Of a DNA stretch of 64,000 nt, positions 1 through 12,369 are shown one piece after another. Under the pieces are notes generated by a model. That model ran no database searches. It saw only the letters and a list, made by a program, of their open reading frames with translations, and was not told the DNA's origin. Both the position numbers and the translations under genes were made by a program. How positions within the stretch are numbered: position 1 is the first letter of the stretch; the number at the start of each line of letters is the position of its first letter. The DNA is from Triangularia verruculosa (lineage: Eukaryota > Ascomycota > Sordariomycetes > Sordariales > Podosporaceae), in NCBI GenBank assembly GCA_033296885.1, contig MU863958.1, positions 62,001 through 126,000 on the forward strand, given 5' to 3'.

Positions 1-35
1 GGTGTGATGGGGGTCGCAGAGGTAGCGGGCGCCAT
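1..35 (-). CDS. Possible N-terminus of a gene running off the left edge
   Basis: An ATG on the minus strand at 35-33 lies in a good fungal start context (CACC before it, GC after it) and opens 11 codons (MAPATSATPIT) before the window ends. No minus-strand reading frame of any length lies just to the right, so this would be a first exon whose promoter is at higher coordinates. Nothing can be said about function from 11 residues, and a chance ATG is a real alternative. Confidence 0.28.
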   Translation of the reverse strand, partial: MAPATSATPIT

Positions 36-3000
36 GGTGTTCGAAGCAAGCTGTTGAACATCGATATTGCGCCTCTCGTCAAAGGTCTGGCGGGGGCGGG
101 TTAGGGATATCCTTGACTCTTCTATGCGTGTGACTGCAGGTCGGTAGGCATTTTGCGAGCTGGTGGAGACGCGGCCTGGTGGTTGGTGTTGAGGGGAGAG
201 GGTGCTGCTCTCCTGGGCTATTTGGGTAGGTGACGGCCCCAGCTGCTGGGATGATTCGATCTTATACAGCCCCGTCCCTACTCTTAGCGGCGGTGGCGGT
301 CGTCGTGAGGCTTGCGCGCTGTCGAGAGAGTGCCGAGCTCGAGGAACACCGGCGAGTGTTGGGGGAGAGCTCAGGCAAGGTCGCGTAGGCGTGTTTGTCC
401 CGCTGCGAGAAGGCTCGCCGGACTCTGGGAGAGTAATCTGGGGGACGGGCGAGGTGGGCGTGGGCTGCGAGCTCTGTAACTCGATTTGCTCAAGCCTCGT
501 CCTGAGCGCCTCTGCGGCGTCATTGTGGCTTCCTGGCGCCATCCCACCGAAATAGTCTAAAGCTGACGGCCTGCGCGCGCAAAGAGAGCTCGGTGGAACA
601 AAGGGATTGGGGGACGGCGGACTTGGAGGGTGTGTTCAGGGTGCGCCTGGCATGACCCGATTGGTTGTGTCCTTGCGGGAGGACAAAGGGAGGACGTATG
701 GGAAGAAAACGTGTTGCAAGCAGTGAGGCTGCTTAGGAGGGAGGAGTGTGACAGGAAGCTGGAACACCTCGACGTATCCTGGCGGCTGAAATGCTTGAAA
801 TCGGATATGCAAGGATCACGGCTGCTTGTCCGTCCCACGTTGTCGCAAACCCCCCTGCACGCGCCGGGTGGTGCGGCTGTGATAAACAGACGTTTGCAAA
901 GCGATGATGTTGACAATACGTAGAATTCCGAATGGTATACAAGACAGGTGGCCTGTGCAAGTGGTTGGATAGGGAATGCAGCCGGCAGCGGAAACGAGCT
1001 CGACAAGAACAAGAACACGAACACAGCAGCAAAAAAAAAGTTGGCAAGTCAAGACAGCGCCGAGGTCTTCCAAGTCCGCACGGCAAAATGACCCCGCTGG
1101 TTTGTCCGCGCAATCGTCCACCAATGTGGACACCGCCGCGAGTTCGCCATCATCATCGAACCCATCAAATCTGGAGTCCGGCTCCGTTCTGTTATCAAAT
1201 CGCCTCGTGTATCCGGCCTCTACTAAGTTCCCGCTGTATACATCCGTACTCAAACCAACTCTCCTGCCCTCACCGTTCCACAGCACGATCTGGGCTAAAA
1301 CCCACCCGGGAATACACCCACATGCTGGGAATGCACCTCCGTCCGAAAGTCACGGTTAAACATCTTGGCTGACCCTATGAAGTGGCTCCCTCCCTGGATC
1401 CATTCACCGCATTCGAGTTGCCCGTTCGGGCTTCCGTATAAATACTCCCCCCCCCTCTCTCTTCCCACGCACCACCTGACCCAACAACGCCACAACCTGG
1501 AACCAGACACACCGCATCCCAAGAACGGTGTGGACCCCTATCTTTCCCCAAAACTTGGAAGACACTTAATCGCGACGAACGACACACCGCCGTCCAATTT
1601 CTAGCATCCATGGCTTTGGGAACCAGCAGAACGGTTTGACAGCTTGACACGTTGAACAGTTGGTCTATGAACCAGTCCTGCAGCGGTCCCTAACATGGAA
1701 ATATTGCTAGATCTAGCCTGACAGGCGGAAACCAGTCAGGCTGTCACTGTCAGAAATAGTTTTAGCGGCAGGCAACATGATTACATGATGACCTTGCATC
1801 AGATATTGCATCAAAAGATGTTAAAAGGGGGGGCGCAGAACTCCCCGGCTTTCTGCTTTGCTGTGCCCCCTCCTGGCGGCAGATGTCCAGCCGAGAAAGC
1901 TTGGTTGCTTGAGCACCAGCCTTACCAGCATTATTATGGCAAAAGTGTGGTTCTGGTGATATGGAATCTTCCGCTCAATATCAGTGTCCAGGACGTGGAC
2001 ACGGGCGAGACGCCTTTTTGTCTGTTTAGAAATAGCGCCCAATGAACTGGTGATCTTCCAATCCTTTCACAGCCACCGCCAACTTTCGACGACAATCAAG
2101 TGTAGGTACCAACGATATCAGTCAAAAACTGCCCCGAAATACAAAAAAAAGCGGCTGGTGACTCGCGAATGCAACGGCGCGATTTTATTCTAGGCCCTCC
2201 CATTGAAGTGCAGACTCAACCGGGCGGCTCGCTGCAGGTCATCTGCATCTCATCCCGTCTTCTCCGCCTACTCGAGGGAGCTTTGCGAAAGTTAATGTCT
2301 AGCTCGTCCGCTCCGACGACAAACGCTTATCAGCCCTATCAACCATCGTCAAAGCGTACACAAATAACGGAATGCCGTTGCCTCCATTCCATTGCAGGAA
2401 TACAAACCATCACCTGGAAAAGAAGCGAGATCAGGTTCAGTGGTATTGTGTTTTCAATTAGGATCCTGCCGTGAAGTCATAACCTAACACCCACAGCACC
2501 AAGACAGCAGCTAAATAGCAACAAAGTGGCGAGTCCATTCCTATATGTAATGCACCACTTCGGGCACATCTCCACTGACCCCCCTCTACCTCCTCATATC
2601 ACTACTTCCTCCTCCTTCAGTTCCCGGCTCGGCCTTTGGTCCTGCTCCTCTTCTTCCTGCTTCAAATAGATCCCGCCCTTTTGCTGTCAGCGCCTGCCCA
2701 TACCAACTCCGAGTTCCCGAATCAGCCTTCCCAGTTATACGCAGCGCAAGAAAAGCCCCAATATTAGAACCTCAGTACCAGATAATCAGCCTCCTGGGCC
2801 TCGCCATTCATCGCTTAGAGAAATTCGGAATAAATAATGAAAATAGGGAATAGTTATTAAAGCCTTTCCCAGGACAGCTGCCAGACACGAAGTCCTCGGA
2901 ATATCGAAATCGATAGACGAAAAAAGATTCGCAATCAGCAGGATGAAACGCAACGAAGTGAGATGCCAAACGAGATAAAAAAAAAAAAGAAAAAGTCCGG

Positions 3001-3264
3001 AACCGCTGTGCCAGACGAGCACGAAGAGTGGGTATCATCATGCAAAGTCGTGGCTAATTGATGAAATGGGACAAGAAAAGAAATCCGAAAAAGAATTCGA
3101 TGGTGGGATCGATTTGGCAATGTAAATCGGAGATGAGCGAATATGTCGTGAACTTTTGACGTGTGCTGGGAAGCTAGGAAATAGATAACCGCGAAAGTTC
3201 CTTGGTATATACAACGAAATCCTCTTAAACGCCGGAGATAAACTCAAATCTGAAAACAGTCATT
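36..3264. other. Intergenic; 3' flank of the homeobox gene
   Basis: No convincing gene. Several overlapping open frames of 60-155 codons on both strands have low-complexity or arginine/serine-rich translations without recognisable motifs. The part from about 2.5 to 3.26 kb lies downstream of the homeobox stop codon and probably holds its 3' untranslated region. A plus-strand core-promoter-like block is at 1.43-1.5 kb (listed separately), but no gene recognisable to me follows it. Confidence 0.5.
1437..1444 (+). promoter_or_regulatory. TATA box followed by a pyrimidine-rich tract
   Basis: A perfect TATAAATA is followed directly by about 25 bases of C/T-rich sequence and then CA-rich DNA, the usual arrangement of a fungal core promoter reading to the right. 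No supported gene follows within 1.5 kb, so the transcript, if real, would be non-coding or very short. Confidence 0.35.
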
Positions 3265-5207
3265 TCATTGGGCCTGAACACTTTCTGGTGACAGAGAAGC
3301 CGGATCAACGTCGTAGTGTTTGAGGTCCATGTACTGATTCAGCTCCAGGTCAGTTTGGCTCTGCTCCATGAACGGCGAGTGTGGGTGAAGTGGCAATGTG
3401 ATGGTGTGCTTGTTGCTTGGGTACATGTCATTCATGCTACCGTCGTCTGAAATGGCCGAACCATCACACATGGGAGGCATAGACATGGGAGGAGACTCGC
3501 CGACGATGGCCGGGTCGGGATGGTTGAACGACAGTGGCGAGATTGAAGGAGCAGGAACACCGAGACTAGCAGGATTGACCATGGGCGAGAAAGTACCGCT
3601 GTATGGCGTAAAGCTTCCAGCGGGAAGGCCGTTGGGTTCTGGAGCTTGCGAGGCAAAGAAGTTGGGGCTCGAGAACTCTGATGGCGAAGGAGCCGTGGTG
3701 GCCGAAAGGGGATACTGGCGCATGTCCAAACTGCCAAAACCAGCACGAGTATCGATTCTCAGATTTGGCCCGATGGGACCAAGCAAGTTGGGCTGCTGGG
3801 GAATTGGGCTGAAGATGTGGGGATTCTGCGTATGATGCTGGTGTTCCGGCTGCGTAATGTGGAAGCTCGGGGGGTTTTGCAACAGTTGCATGGTCTGGAA
3901 ATCGATGGGGCCTGGCACACTACGACTACGCTGCCTCTTGTGACCTGGGCCACGCATCATCATAGTGTGCTGAGCAGCGATGCCCCACTGAGACTCCTGG
4001 AACATGCCCACGTGCGGTTGAGCAAAGTTTGGCTGAGAAGATGGTCTGGCCTGGGGCGAAACAGGAGCAGACATGGACAGCGTGTGGAGTTGGTCGAACA
4101 TGGGAGGCGGCGGCGGGGGAGCCGTATGGCGGTGCATGAAAGACTCCAAGCTCACCAACTTGGCCAACTGACCGCTCAAGGCCTTGGGATTTCCACCGAG
4201 GTGGTGCGTCATGCAGCGAGAAGCCTGCAAATCTTCGGTGAAATCATTGACTTGGATGAAGGTCGAGGTGGTCGCAGAATCCATGTAAAAGAATGGAGGC
4301 TCGAGCAGCTCGATCGTGATTCCACCGAGGGAGTCATCCGAGTTGTTCAGGTAGATGTTCTTGATGTAAGAGAAGGGGTACTCGATCTTGTAACCGGCCT
4401 GCTCATTGTTGATGTAGTAGGTCATGGTGCACTTGTCAGGAGAGTAGAAAACGATCAGATCCATCGCATTCTGTCCGACACGGGTCCATCTTCCGATGGT
4501 GAGCGAGCGGCAGTTAAGGTGATGAATCACTGGGTAATTCGGTTAGCTTCCAGGCTGATGATGTAGGTTCTGGGCACAACTTACAAACTTTGCCCTGACC
4601 ACCCTGCTCAGCGCCCATCATGCCTTGGTGTCCGTATGGGAAGGGACCCGGGCGGCCAAAGAAACCAGGAATGCTCTTCCCAGATTCCATTGCTTGCATC
4701 GCGAGATACTGGCGCATAGATTCAGGGATCATGGTATCCAATTCCTCGCCGCTCTCGAGGCTCTTCTTTGCCAGCATCTTGATTTTGGCACGCCTTTGGG
4801 AATGTTAGCGAATTTCCGAGTCGCTGACAAGGCACGGCAGAACTAGCAACTCACCGATTCTGGAACCAGATCTGGACTGATCTCTCGGTCATGTTGATCT
4901 CCTCGGCTATCCTCTCGCGAACGGTGGCTGTTGGTGTTGGGTTCTTGTTGAACTCAATCTCGAGCGTGGTCAATTGATCCTGAGTAGCGCGCTGTCGTTT
5001 TTGGTTCTTTTGTTGTTGTGTGAGAGTGCTCTTGCGGGGAGGACGCCGTGAAGCGCTCTGCCCGGGCTTCGTCTCCATCTTCATGTCCTTGGTGGGAGTG
5101 GTGGCATTGGATGCTGGCAATGAGGATTTTGTGGAGCATGGCGAAGTTGAGAGCTGGGGGGTTTGGAGGGTGAGGCCCTCCTCCTGCTTGACCACGTCGG
5201 TAGCCAT
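3265..5207 (-). CDS. Homeobox transcription factor, PAH1-like
   Basis: Three exons: 5207-4855, 4793-4585 and 4529-3265 (introns 61 and 55 bp, both GT..AG, phases preserved), giving 608 residues. Residues about 55-115 form a homeodomain; the third helix reads WFQNRRAKIK and is split by intron 1 inside the RR pair. A conserved block shared by fungal PAH1-type proteins follows (IGRWTRVGQN, then FYSPDKCTMTYYINNEQAGY). The C-terminal half is low-complexity, rich in P, S, Q and H, with a proline run after the 'SLESFMHRH' stretch. The family are nuclear DNA-binding regulators of fungal development (fertility, hyphal growth). The 5-kb gene-free upstream region fits a highly regulated gene. Start chosen: the first ATG of the homeodomain frame. 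Recognition as a homeobox factor is secure; the exact paralogue is not. Confidence 0.92.
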
Positions 5208-8200
5208 TTCGGGCCCGGTGATCTTGATGAATTCTTCTTTTGTTTATCGTCCAATGGGTGTCACCAATTAATGTGTTAAAATATATCGCGATTGAAGCAA
5301 TAATCGCGTTTATGTCGTCCAGATTTGGTTCCACCTAGATTGCTGCGCAGATGTTACTCAGCCTAGGCGGATGCGCCGAGATGGTTGCGATATTTTTCAG
5401 ATCGGGGCTCGGGGTCGATGCCACGGGGGAAAAAATCCAAGCGCGTGTGGTCGGCGTTGTCGCGGCGACTCGAGTAAATGTTGGAAAACTTATATGGGAA
5501 AAAATGCAGTTGCAAAGGAGCGTCGTCCTGAAGCAAGAAGCTGGATCAGGAGGAAATAATAATGAGTGAGTTTCGTAGTAGCCGCCCTAGGTCGGGACTT
5601 GTCGGTCGGCGATGATCGAGATCGTCGTCGGCGAGGGTGATAGGGGGCTGCGAAGGCAAATGTAACCCGGAAGGAATGAACGGGTTGCAATACAATTGAA
5701 TTAGTTTATTCTAAGGGAGTGACTGTGGTGAGAAAGCAAAGCAAGAAGTGGGGGGGGAGGAGGGAAGGATGGGCTGCCGAGCGAGCGACGTGGTGATGTG
5801 GACGATTGAGGTTGACGAAAAGAGAGACTGGGGAAAAAAAAGAGAGCAACTGGGGACATGGGGCTTCAAGAGGGAAAAGCAAAAAGCGAGGGAACAGAGT
5901 CCACCAAACCACCAACCCACTCCCACGCACTGGGCGGGTCTGGCGGCCCCTCGCCCGTCAAGCGCTCCCCAGAGCGACAGTCCACCCAATCGCGGGAGAG
6001 CACCTGCAGCCGTACAGTGCGTCCAACTGTGCACCACGAACCAAGAGCTCACTGATTCCCTAGTCATCCGACCACCAACACCACCCACGCCGCATCGGAT
6101 TATCCATTCTGTGCGCAACAGCCGCTCTGCTGCGTTTCTACTATTCTATTGTGCTCAGTATGTTTGTTGTTATTGTTTCTGGCATTTGTTCACGGCTCAC
6201 CATAGCTGTTCCTAGCTGGTAGAAGAAGGCCAGGGCTTTGCCGTTGTCTGTATGCAGAGCAGCAGTGAAACACGTGCGACACGACCTTGGGACCAGCTTC
6301 TCCGCGTCTCCCATCCGTACCTTACGCGATGCCAGCAGCACCCACGGCACTATACGAATTGATAGACTAGACAGCTGACTACAGCTCCGAGTGTTTGCCT
6401 CTCTTCCACCCCAACTATTGCACCTCACCACCTGTCGCCGGTCTGGGCTTTACGAAGGGCGTTCTGGTTCCCCAACTAGGCATGGCCAGCATGTGGCCTG
6501 GTCATAATAGGGGTCGCTCTGCCCCAGTAATCTGAGCCTCGATTCCGATATTCTACCTCTGGGTCGCTCCAGGCCACCATCACCACTCTGCTGGGGCGAG
6601 CTACACCACCTACCTACAAGCAAGGGCAGCTTCAACAGAGAGAGTGCGTGCTCTCTGTTACCCGCTGTCGTTCGTCACACAGTGATCCGCAGACACGACT
6701 CGAGTCACCCGAACACTGCAACCCGATGTGAAGCTCGTGAGCCACAACCCCGCTGGTCCCTTGCCGTTGCCCACAGTTTGGCGGGTCCTGCGGGTGTTGG
6801 TGCATGGCCAGAGCATTTCTCAACGGCGCACTCTGACCACCTCTCGCCACGCTTGTCCTATTTTGTCTTTAGGGCTTCATCCCGGCAATGGTTCACGACT
6901 GAATGAACGACACAACTCTCGCTGGAACCCCGAGCTCAAACCCCATTGTCGGGTGCCCTAAGCTTCTGTGAGGCTAAGGAAAAAGTTCATGTCTCTAAAC
7001 AGCACATCAATGTCGACCGAGACAAGCTGTCGGTGCTCACTTCAGAACATTCGGCGCAACGGGTGACCAATCACATCCGCTCTGTTCCACACCTGCAGTT
7101 GGGGGTCCAGGAAAAGGGGAAACAGTGGGCGGCCGGCACTACGCCAAGTCGCGATACCGTACACAGTGTGTGTCTTTCGGGCAGCGACCAGGAGTGCATC
7201 ATGGAGCTTTTCGGGACCTGACCGGCCATCCGGCACTGGTTCTGGAGGAGACAGCCAAAGTCCCCAGTGGTGATCATATCAGAACTACGGAAACATGGAT
7301 CTGATAACATAGGTACAGTTCTGATACGTACACTGACTGTCTGCCCACATGAACATCTTCGAGTAGAGAGGAGTTTGACGGATAGCTGATGGGAGCAACA
7401 GTGCACAGTACAACCACCTCCTGTGCTCCCTCCTGGACTGTCCCCCACATTGGTTCGGCCGGTGGTGCTTTTTCCTGATGTTTGCAGAGCATCGCCACCG
7501 CCCGTGGCACAATGCATCTACAAGTCGACACCGTGTGCCAACCTGCCGTGTTCCTGCGTTAGTGTTGCTGTTCCTGCGGCGCCGGCGTCAGCAGCACTCC
7601 TTTTTGTGTGCAGCATAACGGAGAATCCCATGGCTGGATGCTCGATTCGGCAGGAGTTTGGCTTTGCACCTCCCTTCGGTCGCGATGCATCGGCTTGTGT
7701 GGAGCGTTGAGAAACAAAGCACAGCAGACAGAACGGTCTCGTTTTGCCTACCTCTTGAGTCCTGTGCCGACCTGTACGGACATATTATGTCCGAATCGTT
7801 TCAAACCGCCGGTGTGCCAGGTCTGAGATTCTGACAGTCAGTCTGACGTCTTATCCGACAGATGACAGATGGCTTTCCTCATCAAGAAGAGGGGTTTTTC
7901 TTGAGAGGAACGGCGTTGGCAGCTGACTGGCGGAATGCATGCTGCAGGGCTGCCTGTGGAGGATCAAGACTGACCCAGAAATAGAATAAAAGAATCCTCA
8001 GCACGCGAATGGCTTCGGACCCCATTCCTATTGACTCCGGTATTTTCTCAACCATGCCAGCCACACTAATCCAAGCCTCCGACTCCAACCAGCATAGATA
8101 GTCAGGGGCAGAGGCTCAGCAATGTTCGTACAGACAGGCTGTATACCGGTCCCTTTCGGCCTTGGTGATAGTCGCTGGATCCGAGACTTGGAGATCTGGA

Positions 8201-10267
8201 CAACAGCAAACACACAGACAGCAGCAAAGCAGATCCCTACGCTACGGTAGTGGCTGCATGGCCGTACTGTGCTCACACTGTCACACTCCTTTTTCAGAAG
8301 TCAGACGGTGTGGTTGCTCCACTTTACCCCTGAAGATGACCAAGGATCTTTGCCCAGGGTTCCGGACGGGACAGCATGTGGGTCGGCACGGTCAGTTCCT
8401 CCATCGGACGAAGGTCGCGCAATTGGTCGGCGCGTCCAGCAACCAGGTCGGCGCCTTTCCCTCTTCTGGTTCTCTTGCACCTCACTCCTCAGCGCAGCTG
8501 GGACAATTTTACCCGTGGGAAAGAAAATGCCAGGCCAAGGCGCCAGACCTGCTGCCGGTTCTGCTTGGCGAATGGACAAGGGCAATGGTAGCATCGTTTC
8601 GGTTTTTGCGGAGGGGTCTTTGAAGGCGGGGAGGGGAGGATGTGCTCGGCATCTTTGAAAGCACGGACTCGGGATGCGGATGTGGGACCAGACAAATGAT
8701 CTACATACTGGTGATGTCGAGCCCCACGATGTCAACAGATACCGTACACCATGGTTTTCCTGCGCAGATGCATTCTCGTCGTCGAAATCCTTATGTCCGA
8801 CACGCGGAACGCGCTTGACAACACAGTTGGATGAACGCGAGGCCGCAGGCAAAAGTTCATGCGCTGAAACCGGAGGGAGCCTGATTGGTGGAGAGGCGCG
8901 TGTTGTTCATGCGCGAGAGCAGCAAGGAAGTCATGGCGGCCCCCAAAGACGACTGGTTGGTGTCAACTCTTCCTTCAGGCTTCCAAACGCTCCCGATCTT
9001 GAAGAACAGGAACGATGGCAAGCCATGGGGTCATGGGATTTTGGAGGAAACGCCATCCATCACTTTGTATTGGCCGTCAAAAGTCAAGGAAGGCTTACAC
9101 CAAAGGGGGGGGGGCATCACCTGAAAAAAGTTCTGGAAACCCCGCAGTCCAATCGGCCGTGGGGGAGCTGGAGTTCACCAAGACAGTGGCGCTCCTTGTC
9201 AGCCCTGAGGATAGACAGCACTCTGCACTCTGCGCCGCCAGACCCGACAGACGACAATGCCGAGCCTGGTCTGGTTGAGATGGTGTACAGATCTGCCGAT
9301 GATGAGCCCTCTTCCCTGTTGACGGCGACCACTTACAGGGAGCCCGTGGTTATCATCAAGCTGGCGCTTCGTTGAAAGTTCACCGAAGAATTCAAGCCAT
9401 CCAACAACACAATTCGGCTCTCTTTTGACCAGTTCCCCTAAATACAGCTCAAACCACGGCAAGGTATGCCGAAGCGGCTTGGGCCGAGTGCCTGCACCCC
9501 CATTGAATGATCTCCCCTTCGCGGTTGACTCCGAATCTGAAGTAAACCACCGTTTTGAGCGCGGCTCCGGGGTGACAACCTGTCGATATCAGAAACGTAC
9601 TTGCCTATACACCCAGATGATGCTCCCAGCGGTCCGAGAGACACTTTGCCCACATACAGATACATCAGACAATATCTCCCCGACCCCCAACCCTTTCCAA
9701 CAACTGCCACGTCAACATCGATTCATGCGAACAACGGGAGAACAATCTGTAACAAAACCAAAGAAACCGAAAGTAGGGGAACAGAAGGGGGGAAACCATT
9801 CAGGACGGTTATGCACCGATCTGCCCCGCCATGTTACCTTGGCCTGCCATTTTCTCTTACTCTCTGACGAAGCGAAGAGCAACGGCCTTCTTCTTTTCTG
9901 CCGGCTTGCTCCGCAAAGAAGAAACATGCAACAATGCCGTGCATCATTTTTTGTTCTTTCTGACAGAGAGTGACAGGTATCCATTCTTCATCGTCTCGGC
10001 TTGCCTGCCCCATCAATCTGTAACGCAGCGATCGGTTGAAGCGTGGGCTCAATGGATGTCTACATGTTTCGGGGGGAGACCTCTCTGGCAGAATATCATA
10101 ACTGGCGATGTATACAGTGGCATACTGTGTTCCTCTGTGTGTGGATATTTCTGGAAAAGACGGTATCCCGGTCAGTACAGTGCGGTATTCCCCTGGTAGC
10201 TATCGAGTCTCATATCGAAGAAGCAGGCCAGGTAAGCTCTACATATTATATCGGAGAGCTACTAACG
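5208..10267. other. 5-kb gene-free region upstream of the homeobox gene
   Basis: GC content looks like that of the neighbouring genes, so this is neither RIP-degraded nor transposon DNA. I find no frame with a recognisable domain. The largest, on the plus strand at 8674-9375 (233 codons), is compositionally odd and motif-free. The stretch from 5.2 to about 6.2 kb probably holds the leader and promoter of the homeobox gene. No tRNA or 5S RNA gene was recognised by eye. Confidence 0.55.
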
Positions 10268-11433
10268 TCATAGGTCTCTCATAACCTCCTCTACGGCCTG
10301 CTTCGCCATCCTCTTCCTCTGCTGCTCTGGCAAACCCGCACTCATATCCCTCACAGCCTGTAACTTGAGCATCATCTGCTCCAGATTCTTGATGTCATCA
10401 TCATCCAAATTCTCCTCGTCTTCCTTTCCTCGCTCCTTTTCTTTCGCTTCCGACCCCTCCCCAACCTCCGTCTCCTCCCCTATTTGCTCCCAAATGGCCT
10501 TTTTCAGTCCCTCAAAATCTTCCCTGTCAAACCCAAACCCTAAGCCCTTTGGGTTGAAATCGAAATCCTCATCTTCACCTTCCTCCTTGTCGCCCTCCCC
10601 AAAATCTAGCTCCTGCTCCTCTCCAGTTGCACCCCCACCAGACCAGTCATTCGCCTCTAGCGCCTCCAACACCCTGGCTATCCCCATTCTCTCGCCGTAT
10701 TCATTCCTCTTATCCTTCTCTTGTGAGGTGCTCTGAACAAAGTGAACAAACTCCAACCCCCCCTCTGCACACACGTCTTCCCACTCATCCAGCTCTTCGT
10801 CTTCTACCGCTTGTTTTCCCACTCCAACAGCAAGGGAGACGCCATCCCAATCCCAACCTCCCAGGCCTTCTTTGACGACTTTGCCGACGTGGCGGACGAG
10901 GTCTTGATGTTGCTGTTTAGTTGATGGCGGTTGAGTAGGGTGGAGATCTACCACCACGATGACGCCTCCCAAGACGTCAAGAACTTCTTTTGCCTCCTCT
11001 GAGAGGAAGGAAGACGACCAGTCGGAAGGTGAGGAGATGAGGTCCAGCCAGATGGGGACGGAGGCGGTGTAATATTGCGTCGAGAGGGGGAGGTGGTGCG
11101 TTGTCCCTGCTAATGAACTGTGTTCCGGTTGTTCAGGGCCGGTGGGTTGTGGGGATGGGTGTGTGCCGGTTAGATCTGGGGAGAGGGTCAGCAACGGAGT
11201 CCATTGGAGGGACGAAGGAGATAAACAAGAAGACCACTCGGTGTGAGATGACGAGGTTTCATCTCACGTTTTGTCTGAGTTGGGTGGCATGTTGCACTCA
11301 CACATCACTGACCTTTGATCACAGCACTCAACTGCTCAGCCGACTCGGTCAACGACACGGCGAGGATGCGTCTCGGGTGGGGAATCTCCTTGCCGCCTGT
11401 TTTTGCGGAGGGTTTCTCGTTCTGAGCGCTCAT
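10268..11433 (-). CDS. Alpha/gamma-adaptin-binding protein p34 / Irc6-type
   Basis: Two exons, 11433-11313 and 11175-10268, separated by a 137-bp GT..AG intron; 342 residues. The N-terminus has the family's GTPase-like beginning (RRILAVSLTESAEQL, then DLTGTHP), followed by a hydrophobic strand 'VLGGVIVVVDLHP'. The second half is acidic (runs of E and D), ending in a helical segment 'NLEQMMLKLQAVRDM' typical of the C-terminus of AAGAB/p34 proteins. The family binds AP-1 and AP-2 adaptor subunits in the cytosol and helps their assembly; yeast Irc6 is the distant homologue. Start chosen at MSAQNEK because the upstream in-frame ATG would add 24 residues unlike the family. Identification rests on overall pattern, not catalytic residues. 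Confidence 0.75.
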
Positions 11434-12369
11434 GACGACAGAACTGGTGGGAGCTAAGTGCTCCCGATCTGGGCTGAGATGTTGGGATTTGTGATAGATT
11501 TTCAAGTATTGTGCTCTTCACACGTTATTAGTGAGAACAGTGTGTGTGTGGCTCTTGTTGGAAAAGGGGGAGCTTGGGCCATGGTGGGGCAAGAAAGCGA
11601 TGCTCACTTCAGCAATGGCGGGGTAACCATATCAAACTCCTGTCACTAACACCAGCACATGGGAGTTAATAAGTAAAGAAGACCAAGCTTGTAAAAATGT
11701 GAGTGACTGTGGCTTTTCTTCTAGTAGAACACGTTTGGAAATGTGCACAAACACGTCCTGGACAAAAAAAACTGGCTCTACAAGGCGGGAATACAGCATT
11801 GAAAAATAGCTAATAGGCCTTAGCAAATCTCGATAATACCTCAAAATACACCTTTAACGTATTAAAAGATAGTAATAAGCCCTTAGAAGATAGTTGATAG
11901 GCGTTTTCTACTGTTTTGGAGGTGTGCCTCTTCAAAAAAAGTTCAGATTATCATGATCTTGTAGCGAAACTCACAATGCCATTTTACATATCTATCATGC
12001 TCGCTATCTCTCCTCAACCCTTGCAAGACCACTATAACAACCTAACCGCACATGTATCATCCTTGTCTTTCCCCTGTATCCCTACTATATAAGATATGCT
12101 GCCGCTGCTCGAACTGACTCCAGTTCAGATATGCTCGACTACACCAATCATGCTTTTGTATGTACAAGAGTTCCAAACACCCCACATCCCTTATACCCTG
12201 ATTCTAAAAAGAAAAAGCAAAACACACAGCATGGACTCAATCCTACTTCAGCAATATCTACCGAGAATATTCCATTTTTAGTGCTGTAGCCATCTGTTTA
12301 CCCACTATTCCTTCTCTTTTGCTTCGCGAGAATTCTCTTCTCTCGATCTATCATCTCCAACATGACCTC
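11434..12369. other. Intergenic
   Basis: Upstream of the adaptin-binding gene and downstream of the ABC transporter. The part at 11.64-12.1 kb is AT-richer, with short motifs such as 'aaaagatag' and 'ataggcgt' that recur loosely at 18.8-18.95 and 26.1-26.25 kb. No gene seen. Confidence 0.4.

Noticed and set aside
202..1372. Several overlapping frames of 97-156 codons
   Set aside because: They overlap on both strands, have low-complexity or basic translations and share no conserved features.
3817..4566. 249-codon frame on the plus strand
   Set aside because: It lies antisense to the homeobox coding exon; no motif, and codon composition mirrors the real gene.
8674..9375. 233-codon plus-strand frame in the gene-free region
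   Set aside because: No domain, odd composition, and competing overlapping frames of similar length on both strands.
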